From: Gemmata massiliana
Lineage (GTDB): Bacteria > Planctomycetota > Planctomycetia > Gemmatales > Gemmataceae
Assembly (NCBI RefSeq): GCF_901538265.1
Contig: NZ_LR593886.1
Location: forward strand, 2,774,843 to 2,838,842
Direction of reading: 5' to 3'
Length of the DNA stretch: 64,000 bases
Shown: positions 1 through 8,375 of the stretch, in pieces
How the letters are laid out: every line of letters starts with the position of its first letter
Position numbering within the stretch: position 1 is the stretch's first letter
Notes under the pieces: generated by a model
Databases searched by the model: none
The model's input: the letters and a program-made list of their open reading frames with translations, nothing else
Told to the model about the DNA's origin: nothing
Made by a program: the position numbers and the translations under genes

Positions 1-158
1 GATGTGAGGCGCGTATCTGCCATCAAGAGCGGCCAGTCGTGCTTCTGATTCGATGGTATATTGATCGATTGGGTATTAATAAATCTAGCGCGAAGTGTGG
101 AAATGTATCACTCTTAACATTGTGGATAAGCGTGGTAATTTGTCGAGGTGAGCTGGTC

Positions 159-881
159 ATGGCCTCTAGTGTAAATCCCGAGCTTGCTCAAAAAGCTGCT
201 GCAGTTTTGTCTCAACACTTGTCTGGACAATCCATTAAGAACGCCATGTTGGAATTGGCTGGGCTTGCGCGCAGCTATCTTCCAGAATTAGCAGATGGAA
301 TTGACAGCTTTTGTACCAAAGGCGAGGTTGATGGCTCTCAATATCTTTATGGGCCACGCTTAGTGAATTTAATTGGAATCCAGCACATTGTGGTTCACTT
401 GCTCCCTAAGATAGAATCAGTTCGTTTTACCGTTGCCTGCGCAAAAAATATTCTTCCGCATTTCGAGAATCGTTACCCGCAATTAGAGATTCCATCACGC
501 CTCTTGGCAATAGTCGGCAAGTCGATTAATGCCACTGTAAGTCGCGATAAAATATTATTGCGATACGACAAGGCAGTATCGCTTGCCAAGAAATTGCGAA
601 TGCGATTAGACACTAAGCGAGCGAGAGATGCCTTTGAATCGAGACGAGATGATGCGTTGGAGCTTCGTCCTTTGCTCGTTGTAAATGTGATAGTAGGGGC
701 GGCATGGAGTGCCCTCGTAGATTCTGCAAGCCAATTTTATTGCTGCGTTGATGAGGTGGCGGCGGACCATCTCGAAATATGTGAAATCGAAAGCAATGAT
801 GCTTCTCGTGAACGCGGTCGCATTTGGCAGATTCGTACACTAGAGTCGATTTTATCAAATCTATCACGGCCTGTATCTTAG
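159..881 (+). CDS. hypothetical protein, 240 aa
   Basis: I do not recognise the family. The frame is open further upstream, but ATG 159 is preferred because GAGGTGA lies about 8 bases before it. The product is soluble-looking, with no signal peptide or membrane segment, Leu-rich helical stretches and scattered Cys near the C-terminus (a YCC motif). Base composition is clearly more AT-rich than the genes after 1.6 kb, so it may have been acquired by transfer (inference). It stands alone: the window begins just upstream, and the next gene is on the opposite strand. Confidence 0.6.
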   Translation: MASSVNPELAQKAAAVLSQHLSGQSIKNAMLELAGLARSYLPELADGIDSFCTKGEVDGSQYLYGPRLVNLIGIQHIVVHLLPKIESVRFTVACAKNILPHFENRYPQLEIPSRLLAIVGKSINATVSRDKILLRYDKAVSLAKKLRMRLDTKRARDAFESRRDDALELRPLLVVNVIVGAAWSALVDSASQFYCCVDEVAADHLEICEIESNDASRERGRIWQIRTLESILSNLSRPVS

Positions 882-1114
882 GACCATTGAATAGTGTATC
901 GCGATATTAATATACGAATTGATACCTGGCGCTACCAAGTGGTGGCATCAGGAAAGTGGCTGTCCCTGCCTCTGCATCCAAGACGAGAACACTATGTAAA
1001 TTCTTAATCCGTAGAGAATTACGGAATCTGAAAGCTGAAGTTGAGGCTGTTTTCGGCCCTCGTTTTCTGCAGCACTTTGTTGCCCAGACGTTTAGATAGT
1101 GCGCCGCCCTGGTA

Positions 1115-1143
1115 TGGCCCGTGAGGATGGTCCTCACGGGCCA
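1115..1143 (-). terminator. 13-bp perfect hairpin downstream of the 96-aa gene
   Basis: TGGCCCGTGAGGA and its exact reverse complement are separated by three bases (TGG). The hairpin starts 12 bases after the stop codon of the minus-strand gene at 1156-1446. No T-run follows on the minus strand, so it may act as an mRNA 3' stabiliser as much as a terminator. Confidence 0.5.
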
Positions 1144-1155
1144 AAGTCATTGGAG

Positions 1156-1446
1156 TTACGCTTGTGGAGAAGCGGTAGGAGGGTTTTGATTCTCCGGTGC
1201 ATTCGGTATCGAGCCCGCAACACTGCTTTGCAAAAATGTGATGAGAGCAGCCAATTGTGCGGGGTCGTGAATGACAAGGTCAAGGTGCCAGACACATCCT
1301 TCCGCTTTTCCCCCTTCAATATGAAACGGGGCGTCCCTCAGAACAAAAGTGCACCTTGCGAAGTTACATTCAACGTAAGCATTACCCGAGAGATAAACGG
1401 TCTGATCTTCAAAAGTCACTCCCTTATGGAGAAGTAGAGTCGCCAT
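1156..1446 (-). CDS. small hypothetical protein, 96 aa
   Basis: Short protein beginning MATLLLHKG, with alternating hydrophobic and polar strands (residues 8-55 look all-beta, with two Cys in VECNFARCTF) and then a helical stretch (DPAQLAALITFL). The Pro- and Asn-rich tail looks disordered. No signal peptide or membrane span is seen. Its strand pattern is coherent, unlike the overlapping frames, and it ends just before a strong hairpin. No function can be assigned. Confidence 0.55.
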   Translation of the reverse strand: MATLLLHKGVTFEDQTVYLSGNAYVECNFARCTFVLRDAPFHIEGGKAEGCVWHLDLVIHDPAQLAALITFLQSSVAGSIPNAPENQNPPTASPQA

Positions 1447-1572
1447 TTTCGCTCTTGCCTCTGTAAAAGTAGGGTCCGTTGGTATCGGTCAGTCGTCGAA
1501 CTCCGACTCGATCGCGACCGGGTTCGAGTGGTACCGCGCGCCCCTCTCATACCGAATCGTGCTGATGAGTTA

Positions 1573-1652
1573 TCTTCTGTAGCCGGCCTCTGTGAGGCCG
1601 GGGAGCCACAAGCTGTGGAGGTTCCGGCCTCACAGAGGCCGGCTACAGAAGA
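1573..1652. repeat. nested palindromic repeat, 29-bp perfect arms
   Basis: The 29-base arm at 1573-1601 is exactly reverse-complementary to 1624-1652, with a 22-base spacer. Each arm is itself a small palindrome (CCGGCCTC-TGT-GAGGCCGG). This nested design is typical of REP/BIME-like or MITE-like dispersed elements. It ends 20 bases after (downstream of) the stop of the patatin-like gene, so on the minus-strand transcript it could fold as a terminator. Confidence 0.75.
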
Positions 1653-1671
1653 CCATCAAAACGAGACGGTA

Positions 1672-2913
1672 TCACGGAGCCGGTGGCTGCATGGGCGGCA
1701 TGGTGCGGAGCCGGAGGCCGCCGCGTGCGTAGTTGCCGTCGCACGGGCTGAGGGCCGGCGGAATGTACATCCAGCTCGGCCCGGACTGCCCGTCGTTCAG
1801 CCCCTCCTGGTACAGTTGCGTCATCACTTTGCGATCGAAGCTGACGGCGGTATCGACCTGGATTTCGGTGTCCTGCCGGAGCGCGATCATGTGGTACCGC
1901 ATCCCCGCGAGTTGCGACTGCCAGTACGTGTTCGCCAGTTCCGCGCGGCAGTGGGCGAACAGCATCGCCCCCGTACTCGCGCCGAGCACGGGCAGGATGC
2001 GCCGGCGCACGGGGCCTTCTTCCGGGTACAGCCGGCCGGACACGATCGCGTAGAAGTTGGCTCGCGTCTGCATGGGGTCCGTATTGGGTCCGAGCCGCGC
2101 CAGCTCGAACACACCCGGGGGCATGAACAGCGGGGCGGTGACCCCGCCGTCGGCGTGGTACTCGGTTTCACGTTGCCCGTCGACCGCGATGCGGAAGGGC
2201 ACGGGGGGGAGTACGCCGGGGATCGACGCCGACGCGAGCAACACGTCCCGGAACAGCGTGCCCCCCTCGGGGCGCGGGCGGCACGCGATCGCCCCCATGT
2301 CCCAGATCACCGCGCGCCGGGTGCGCAGGTCGGTGGTACCCACGTAGAGGCGCCGGCCCTTGCGGTGCTCCTCCGCGATGCGGTCCAACAGTGCCGGGGT
2401 GATTTGCGATTCGATGAGCCTCTGGAGCGGTTCCGAGGTTGCGAGCGCGTCGCGGAACGGGATCGTCACCCAGGCCCGCATGTGGAAGATGTCCGAGGTG
2501 CGCACGCCCGTGTAGAGCTTCACCGCCTGGGCGTCGTACTCGCTCCCCAGGAACGCGAACGGGGCGATCAGCGCGCCGGTACTCGTGCCGGTCACCACGT
2601 CGAACTCGGGGCGCGTGCCGGTGCGCGTCCACCCGTCGAGCACCCCGGCCGAGTACGCGCCGTACAAACCGCCGCTCGATAGTGCGAGCACGTGTTGCGG
2701 CTTGCGCATCCCGACAATGAGGTCCGCCGGGGACGCGAGCACCGCACCGGGCGGCACAATGGGCGGACCGTCTTCCGACGCGAGTACCCGGTGCGCTTTG
2801 GCGCGCGCGCGTTCCGCCGGTCGGGGCGTTTGGCACCCGACCAGGACTGCCAGGGCAATGAGCGACCCCGCGAACACCGTCCGGCTGCCGGCGCAATAGC
2901 GCAACGTGACCAT
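1672..2913 (-). CDS. patatin-like phospholipase lipoprotein
   Basis: Probable lipid acyl hydrolase on the cell envelope, 413 aa. The first 27 residues form a signal peptide ending in a lipobox (LAVLVGC), so the mature protein should be lipid-anchored at Cys27. Patatin features appear in order: the glycine-rich oxyanion motif GGLYGAYSAG near residue 80, the nucleophile elbow GTSTG near residue 109, and the DGG motif carrying the catalytic Asp near residue 256. These are the Ser-Asp dyad elements of the family. The gene is monocistronic and followed by a palindromic repeat. The substrate is unknown; a role in membrane lipid turnover is inferred. Confidence 0.88.
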   Translation of the reverse strand: MVTLRYCAGSRTVFAGSLIALAVLVGCQTPRPAERARAKAHRVLASEDGPPIVPPGAVLASPADLIVGMRKPQHVLALSSGGLYGAYSAGVLDGWTRTGTRPEFDVVTGTSTGALIAPFAFLGSEYDAQAVKLYTGVRTSDIFHMRAWVTIPFRDALATSEPLQRLIESQITPALLDRIAEEHRKGRRLYVGTTDLRTRRAVIWDMGAIACRPRPEGGTLFRDVLLASASIPGVLPPVPFRIAVDGQRETEYHADGGVTAPLFMPPGVFELARLGPNTDPMQTRANFYAIVSGRLYPEEGPVRRRILPVLGASTGAMLFAHCRAELANTYWQSQLAGMRYHMIALRQDTEIQVDTAVSFDRKVMTQLYQEGLNDGQSGPSWMYIPPALSPCDGNYARGGLRLRTMPPMQPPAP

Positions 2914-3104
2914 GCGGCGGCGTGTACCCGCGCTTCACGACGGTGTCAACAGCAGTTGGGCGCGGAGAGCGACGAGGCAAATTCGGGGGATTCAAAATTG
3001 CGCGAGGTGGTAAAAATAGGTGTAATTGGGCGCCTCTGCAGAGGTGCCGTGATGCACGACAATGTCCAGCAATTGACTCCCGAAATCTTTCGGAGGTTTC
3101 GCCC

Positions 3105-3788
3105 GTGAAGGTCATCCACTGCCCAGGGTGCTCAATCCTGATCCGAATGTCGGCGGAAACGGCCGCTACGGACCCAATTTGCCCCCGCTGTGAATCGCCG
3201 CTGATCCTCACTTTGCTGCCCCCTACATCGACCCGGCCGGCTCCCCCGCCACCGCGGGAAGTCGAGTACCGGCCCGCTCCGGAACCAGATCCTGAGCCGG
3301 AACCCGAACCCGAACCGGACGAATACTACATCCCCCGGAGACGACGTAAAAAGGGCCCGCCTTGGGTCGCGATCATCGCGATTTCCGTGTTGGCGTTCGC
3401 TGCGTTCGGTGGGCTTATTGCGGTGATGGTGAAAGCCCAAAATCCGCCGGTGAAGGTAGTCAAGAAGAAGGACGAGAAGAGCGCGCCGTCAACCCGAACC
3501 GAGCGTCCAGTTCGTGAAGAGCGACAGGATCGTGACAACATAAGAGATGCGGTGACCGACACGAGCGAAGACGTTGGGCGATTAATCAAAGGACTAATTG
3601 CGCTCTGCATCCTCCTGCCAATCTATTTTGCTCCAACGGCTATCGCCTTGTTCCGTCGGCACAACAACCTCGCGCCTATCATCATTGTGAATACCTTTCT
3701 TGGGGGATTTTTGGGCATTGGCTGGGTCGTGGCCTTGGCGTGGAGCCTATCCGACATGAAGCCGATGCGGACCGAACGACCCGTTTAA
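3105..3788 (+). CDS. zinc-ribbon membrane protein with superinfection-immunity-like C-terminal domain
   Basis: The start is GTG 3105, chosen for GGAGG 8 bases upstream and because the protein then begins directly with a zinc ribbon (HCPGC ... CPRC). The Pro/Glu-rich linker at about residues 45-75 is followed by a basic RRRRKK patch and a transmembrane helix (WVAIIAISVLAFAAFGGLIAVMV). The C-terminal third has two more helices; the last reads NTFLGGFLGIGWVVALAW, which matches the phage superinfection-immunity protein family (PF14373-like). In that family the domain is known from phage T4 Imm; here the role is unknown. Membrane topology is inferred. It forms a short tandem with the next membrane protein gene. 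Confidence 0.75.
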   Translation: MKVIHCPGCSILIRMSAETAATDPICPRCESPLILTLLPPTSTRPAPPPPREVEYRPAPEPDPEPEPEPEPDEYYIPRRRRKKGPPWVAIIAISVLAFAAFGGLIAVMVKAQNPPVKVVKKKDEKSAPSTRTERPVREERQDRDNIRDAVTDTSEDVGRLIKGLIALCILLPIYFAPTAIALFRRHNNLAPIIIVNTFLGGFLGIGWVVALAWSLSDMKPMRTERPV

Positions 3789-3900
3789 CAAGCAAATTGC
3801 ACAGGATTGCGTCTGCCGCGCTTCCAGTTAGGTCAACTTGTCATCGGACTTTGACTGTGTACCCTCATCAGAAAGAAGCCGGCCAAGCCCGAGGCACAGC

Positions 3901-4314
3901 ATGTTTAGCGGTGAGGAATCTACCCGAATTGAATCGGACCTGCCCCGCGAGGAGATGGAGGACGCCGTTGCCGATGCACTATCCACGCTCGGCCATGTCG
4001 AGTTTCTCGGTCGGACCGGATTCGAGATTCGGGCGCGGCGACTCGAAAGTGCGTTCGCGAACGTCATCATTAATGGCGAGTTAACGAAGGGCCGGAAGAG
4101 TGGACAGTGGACCCTTACCGTCACTTATCAAGTGAACCCGTCGGCCTTATGTTGGGCCATCGCCATTCTCGGTTTTCTCTTTTTGCTGATCGGGTTACTC
4201 ATTCTCTTGGTCCCGTTGGGCACAAAAAACAACGTGCAAAAAATGGTCGCACGCGCTGTTCGGGCGGCGCGAAATGACATCGAGGATGAGATAGACGACC
4301 GGAGGGAAGGCTAA
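3901..4314 (+). CDS. small C-terminally anchored membrane protein, 137 aa
   Basis: Starts at ATG 3901, about 110 bases after the zinc-ribbon membrane gene. The soluble N-terminal part (about 85 residues, alpha/beta) carries acidic PREEMEDAV and basic RRLES segments. One strong hydrophobic span follows (ALCWAIAILGFLFLLIGLLILLV), then a charged C-terminal helix (RAVRAARNDIEDEIDDRR). No family is recognised. Its stop directly abuts the convergent zinc-ribbon gene at 4315, with no spacer. Context suggests a small group of membrane proteins at 3.1-4.9 kb, function unknown. Confidence 0.65.
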   Translation: MFSGEESTRIESDLPREEMEDAVADALSTLGHVEFLGRTGFEIRARRLESAFANVIINGELTKGRKSGQWTLTVTYQVNPSALCWAIAILGFLFLLIGLLILLVPLGTKNNVQKMVARAVRAARNDIEDEIDDRREG

Positions 4315-4859
4315 TCAAAATTTCTCAGCGATAGACGTCAGTTTAATCAGGAGGATTAGTGCCAATATAGTAATCGTAATAATTCCCGAGAGGAGTGCGA
4401 GGAGCAGTTTGAGCCCAAAGAGCCCCAGCACCCCCGTTACAACGTACCGCGTCGTCTTGTCCGCTTCACTTTCGTCATCCATTTCTTCGCGGGGCATCCG
4501 TCGGCGTCGCGATCGATTTTTGCGACGCGAGACAGAAACGGGCGCTGTAGTAGGGACCGCCAATTCGGGCCGGTAATCGATTTCGACCGGCCGAGCAGTA
4601 ACTGGAGTCGTTATCACTTCGAGGTGTGGCACTGTAAACGAAGCTCCGCACTTACAACGACCGACTCGTCCTTCTGTCCCCAGCGGTGATTTCAAGGATT
4701 TGCTGCAAGACGGACAAGCGAATCGAATCATTTGGCCTAGTTGCGGCGCCGGCCCGATTGCGGGAACGTCCGCCATGACGCGGCAGTGAGCACAAACGAC
4801 CTTCGATCCGGAGGCATCATCGCCGCGCGGCAACCGGAGCAAAAAACAACGATCGGCAT
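4315..4859 (-). pseudogene. double zinc-ribbon membrane protein, apparent 1-base frameshift
   Basis: The intact reading frame gives a protein from ATG 4731 with one zinc ribbon (CPSC ... CKCG), a basic patch (RRKNRSRRRR) and a C-terminal membrane region of one or two hydrophobic segments (YVVTGVLGLFGLKLLLALL, then IITITILALILLI). A second zinc ribbon is encoded just upstream but split over two frames: MPIVVFCSGC from ATG 4859 in one frame and VVCAHC in the other. Adding one base in the CCGGATCG stretch near 4810 would join them into a normal CxxC...CxxC ribbon. So the gene probably began at 4859 and either suffered a single-base deletion, or the base is missing from the sequence. The 4731 start could still give a functional shorter protein. 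Confidence 0.6.
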
Positions 4860-4890
4860 GGGCGCGAGCCCGGAAGAGGAATTGTCGCAT

Positions 4891-5387
4891 GGTGGGCCGA
4901 TAGTGAGTATTGCGGGTGCGCTCTTCGGCGTCAATCAGGTTTCCTATTCTCGGGTGTGATCCTGACGATGAGGTAAATTCGAGGGATTCTGGTTGTGAAC
5001 TTTAGTACATTGGGGTATGATTTGGGTATTGGCGGCAATGGGGATACAGAGCCTCCCCGCGTTGTGCCTGTCGGTTCCTTCGGGGCGAGGGCAAAATATC
5101 AATCAAATGCTACAAGAGGCTCCCGATTTTGGCGAAAACGCATCACGAATCGGCCGGATTTGGATGTTTTGCAGCGATTGTTAGCCTCGATTGGTAACGC
5201 CTCACGAGTGCCTTTGACGCTCCGAACATCGAATGATTTGGTGTATCGGCGCTTGCTGAGATATTCGGGCTTCGGTTCACCCCAATGGAATGCCCCGAAG
5301 CCCAAAACGTTAGCAATTGTTAGCCTGGTTGACCCGTGCTCGGGAGCTTAAGTTTAGACTGGATATGGGGTTGCGAAATTGGACGGG
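4891..5387. other. intergenic, no gene supported
   Basis: The open frame at 4995-5351 has no ribosome-binding site, no recognisable motif and an unlikely composition, so I leave it out. No palindrome or RNA gene is evident. Confidence 0.4.
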
Positions 5388-5792
5388 CTACTTGCGTTGT
5401 AGCACGAACCGTCCGGAGTCGCGGCGACTGGTGAACGTCGCGTCGAAGTTTGTGTTCGTTGCGGTCGCGGTCGTGCGGAACGTGCCGAACGGCCCCAGTG
5501 GTTTCTCCGCGGAGAGCACAACCACGCCGTCTCCGGTTCCGACAACGTCCATCGTGGTCGTGTATCGGAACGGGATCACCTTCGCGAACCGACCGCGATA
5601 CTTCACGCGGTACGCATCGTCGCCGAGTGGGGTGAATGTCGCGTGCAGCGGTCCGGTGTGACCGTTCTTGTCGCTAACCCAATAGCCGGACCACTTTCCG
5701 GTCAAAGTAGGTGTGACAGGAACGACAACCGTTTGTGCGAAACTCACTGTCGGCAGTGCGCAAAGGGCGACGAGGGCTGGGATTCGGTACAT
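5388..5792 (-). CDS. secreted small beta-rich protein, 134 aa
   Basis: The N-terminal signal peptide (MYRIPALVALCALPTVSFAQ, cleavage after AQ likely) is followed by about 110 residues of alternating strands with Thr/Val repeats (TTTMDVVGTGDGVVVL; FRTTATATNTNFDATFTSRRD). This suggests a lipocalin-like or small beta-barrel secreted protein. No enzyme motif is visible. It is monocistronic and divergent from the sialidase gene, with a 146-base shared upstream region. The exact role is unknown. Confidence 0.7.
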   Translation of the reverse strand: MYRIPALVALCALPTVSFAQTVVVPVTPTLTGKWSGYWVSDKNGHTGPLHATFTPLGDDAYRVKYRGRFAKVIPFRYTTTMDVVGTGDGVVVLSAEKPLGPFGTFRTTATATNTNFDATFTSRRDSGRFVLQRK

Positions 5793-5938
5793 CGGCGTAA
5801 CCTCTTGAGGATCGGGCAGATATTCTACTTTTCCGCCGGTCGCGTGCTCGTGTCCAGAGCACTTCGGGGCGTAATTGAGGGGCTTTGAGATCGCTCTAGG
5901 AGTTGCTCCGGTTGTATCGAATTCGTGGAGATGGTGTC

Positions 5939-7129
5939 GTGATTCGTTTCGCTCTTGTGCTCGTATTGGCCGTGTTTTCTGTACCTGTGTTTGCTGCCGA
6001 ACCGGAGAAGATCGACCTCTTTGAAGCGGACCGCGGCGGGTACAAACAGTACCGCATTCCGGGGACCGTAGTCACCAAATCGGGTGTGGTGCTGGCGTAC
6101 TGCGAGGCGCGCAAAAGCACCCGTGGGGATTGGGGCGCGATCGATATTCTACTCCGCCGAAGTGCTGATGGGGGAAAGACCTGGGACGAGCCGAAGAAGA
6201 TCGCGGACGTGCCCGGACCGAAGGAGAAGAACCCGGTTGCGCTCGCGCAGAAGCTCGCGAACAAGGACGACGTGACGTACAACAACCCTGTCATGATCGC
6301 GGACAAATCGGGGGCGGTTCACCTGCTCTTTTGCCTCGAATACATGCGGTGCTTTTACGCTCGATCCGATGACGACGGCAAGACTTGGACCGCGCCCACT
6401 GAGATTACCGCGAGTGCCTTCGATCCCATCAAGAAGGGCTACGACTGGAAGGTGCTCGCCACCGGTCCCGGTCACGGGATTCAGCTCAAAAGCGGTCGGT
6501 TGCTTTGTCCCGTGTGGCTCTCGCTCGGCACCGGTGGTCACGCACACCGCCCGAGTGTTGTGACGACCATTTTCAGCGACGATGCGGGGAAAACCTGGAA
6601 GCCCGGCGAGATCGCAGTTCCGCACACGGCGGAGTACGTGAACCCCAATGAGTCGTGTATCGCGGAGCTGTCCGACGGCACCGTTGTGCTGAACGCGCGC
6701 AGCGAATCGAAGAACAATCGCCGGCTCGTCACTCAGAGCGCGGATGGTGCGACGAAGTGGAGCACGCCCGCGTTCGATGAGGCGCTCGCGGAACCCGTCT
6801 GCATGGGCAGTATGCTTGCAATTCCAGGCAAGAAGCCGCTGTTGCTCTTTAGCAACCCCGACAATCTGGAGAAAACCGGCGCAAAAGCTCCTCCCGCTCC
6901 GGGGAGCGGACGCGATCGCAAAAATCTGACTGTGCGTTTAAGTGAAGACGAGGGCAAGACTTGGGTCGCGAAACGCAGCGTGGAGAGTGGCTTCAGCGCT
7001 TACTCGGATCTGGCAGCCACAAAAGACGGTCCCGTCTTGCTCTTCTACGAACGAGCCGGCGAAAAGGGTGCGAACTACGGACGGCTCACTCTGGCGCGAT
7101 TCGGAACGGAGTGGATCAGAGAGAAGTGA
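5939..7129 (+). CDS. secreted sialidase (BNR/Asp-box) family protein
   Basis: Exo-alpha-sialidase-like six-bladed propeller, 396 aa. GTG 5939 is the likely start: GGAG lies 8 bases upstream and the product then begins with a clean signal peptide (VIRFALVLVLAVFSVPVFA). The sialidase hallmark YRIP is present (GGYKQYRIPG), and four Asp-boxes are visible: SADGGKTW, SDDDGKTW, SDDAGKTW and SEDEGKTW. In the family the YRIP arginine belongs to the triad that binds the sialic-acid carboxylate. Planctomycetes encode many such enzymes for polysaccharide and glycoprotein scavenging; the substrate here could be another sugar acid. Confidence 0.88.
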   Translation: MIRFALVLVLAVFSVPVFAAEPEKIDLFEADRGGYKQYRIPGTVVTKSGVVLAYCEARKSTRGDWGAIDILLRRSADGGKTWDEPKKIADVPGPKEKNPVALAQKLANKDDVTYNNPVMIADKSGAVHLLFCLEYMRCFYARSDDDGKTWTAPTEITASAFDPIKKGYDWKVLATGPGHGIQLKSGRLLCPVWLSLGTGGHAHRPSVVTTIFSDDAGKTWKPGEIAVPHTAEYVNPNESCIAELSDGTVVLNARSESKNNRRLVTQSADGATKWSTPAFDEALAEPVCMGSMLAIPGKKPLLLFSNPDNLEKTGAKAPPAPGSGRDRKNLTVRLSEDEGKTWVAKRSVESGFSAYSDLAATKDGPVLLFYERAGEKGANYGRLTLARFGTEWIREK

Positions 7130-7153
7130 CAAAGAGGCGAAATCAAATACAGT

Positions 7154-7329
7154 ATGGCCACAAAAAAGCACAAAGGGCACAAAAGAAAACGGAAGACAGA
7201 GAACGGTGAACCCTGGCTATTCGTTTCCGCCCCCTAATGGAGCTAAAAATCGTTCACTTGTCTTATCTGCGTTATCCGCGGTTCTGTTCTCTGCTTTCTT
7301 TTGTGCCCTTTGTGCTTTTTTGTGGCCAT
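7154..7329. repeat. long inverted repeat, 35-bp perfect arms
   Basis: The 35-base arm at 7154-7188 is exactly reverse-complementary to 7295-7329; the core is GCACAAAGGGCACAAAAG. The 106-base spacer holds no gene. Partial complementarity continues inward (CAGAGAAC / GTTCTCTG). The element fills almost all of the space between the convergent sialidase and serine-protease genes. It looks like a non-autonomous dispersed palindrome. Confidence 0.75.
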
Positions 7330-7345
7330 TCTGCTTTCTTCACGT

Positions 7346-8371
7346 TCACTCTTGCTTGCCGAGCCACTTGAGGACTGTGGGGCCGGGAACGACCATCTTC
7401 ACCACCATTTGGAGGGTCGACCCCTTCGGGTTCGGGTCGGGTTTTGCGGGGTCTTTGGGCTTGTCGTCCTTCTTGTCGTCGGCACGCGACGCGCCCTTTT
7501 TCGGCATTTTCATCGCGCGAATGCGGCGCGCGGGGTTCTTGCCGTCGTCGCCCGCGTCGAGGCTGAGGGTGAGGGCCGCCATGCCGACTACCGCGCCGTA
7601 CTTGTTCAGTACCGGAGCGCCGCTCGACCCGCTCGCGTACTCCGCGGTGATGCCCATCCACTTTTCGGTTTTGCCGTCCTCATTGGTGTTCGTGCTGTAC
7701 CGCGTAATAGTGCCTTGTGTATACAGATAGAACAGATCGCCGGGGTGACTGATGACTCCGACCCACGCACCGACATCCGCGTGTCCCGACGCTATGGGGA
7801 GCGGGGTGAGCCCTTTTGCTTCGATGCGGAACACTGCAACGTCGGCCGTTTTGTTGCCCCCGAGGAAATCGGTGAGCGGGTACACGTTTCCGTCCCGGTC
7901 GGAGACGCCGAACATTTCGCCCGGCTTCAGATCCTCGAACACGTGCCAGTTGGTGACTAGCACGCCGTCGGCCGCGGCGACCCACGCGGTCGCGTAAGTG
8001 CCGCTTTCCCAGTTCCCGTCCTTGTCCGGGTACACGCTTCCGACGATGAACACGCTACGAACCGCGGACTTGTACACGTCTTCTGGTGCCAAAACCTTGT
8101 CGCCGGACTTGGCGGTCGCGACCTTCGCGGGGCCAGTTTTCATTCGGTCGACGAGCTTGTCGTGCGCCAGCAGTTTGTCGGCCTTTGCGAGCTCTTCGAG
8201 CTTGTCGTACAAGCGCTTGTACACTTCGTCGTCGTCGATGTACTTCGGCTCCCGTGGGGCTTCCGTGCGCGGCTGCTGGGCCGGCGCGGGCGCCGTGGAC
8301 GCAAACGCAACGAGCACCGCGGCCAGGAGCGCCCGGCTCGCGGTGGGTCGGGGAAAGAGACGTGATCGCAT
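7346..8371 (-). CDS. secreted trypsin-like serine peptidase
   Basis: Starts at ATG 8371, preceded by GAGGAG that lies inside the last codons of the upstream deoxyhypusine-synthase-like gene; only four bases separate the two genes, so they are probably translationally coupled. A signal peptide (about residues 1-32) is followed by a charged helical region (about 40-85) and then a trypsin/DegP-like fold. The catalytic triad is readable as His in TNWHVF, Asp in TADVAVF and Ser in YASGSSGAPV. No PDZ domain is present; the tail is Lys/Asp/Pro-rich (DDKKDDKPKDPAKPDPNPK). It is likely periplasmic; targets are unknown. Confidence 0.85.
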   Translation of the reverse strand: MRSRLFPRPTASRALLAAVLVAFASTAPAPAQQPRTEAPREPKYIDDDEVYKRLYDKLEELAKADKLLAHDKLVDRMKTGPAKVATAKSGDKVLAPEDVYKSAVRSVFIVGSVYPDKDGNWESGTYATAWVAAADGVLVTNWHVFEDLKPGEMFGVSDRDGNVYPLTDFLGGNKTADVAVFRIEAKGLTPLPIASGHADVGAWVGVISHPGDLFYLYTQGTITRYSTNTNEDGKTEKWMGITAEYASGSSGAPVLNKYGAVVGMAALTLSLDAGDDGKNPARRIRAMKMPKKGASRADDKKDDKPKDPAKPDPNPKGSTLQMVVKMVVPGPTVLKWLGKQE

Positions 8372-8375
8372 TCCG

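Noticed and set aside
1528..2682. 384-codon frame antisense to the patatin-like gene
   Set aside because: Begins within the palindromic repeat and has no motif; the minus-strand gene is unambiguous.
4995..5351. 118-codon plus-strand frame
   Set aside because: No ribosome-binding site, no motif and atypical composition in an intergenic region.
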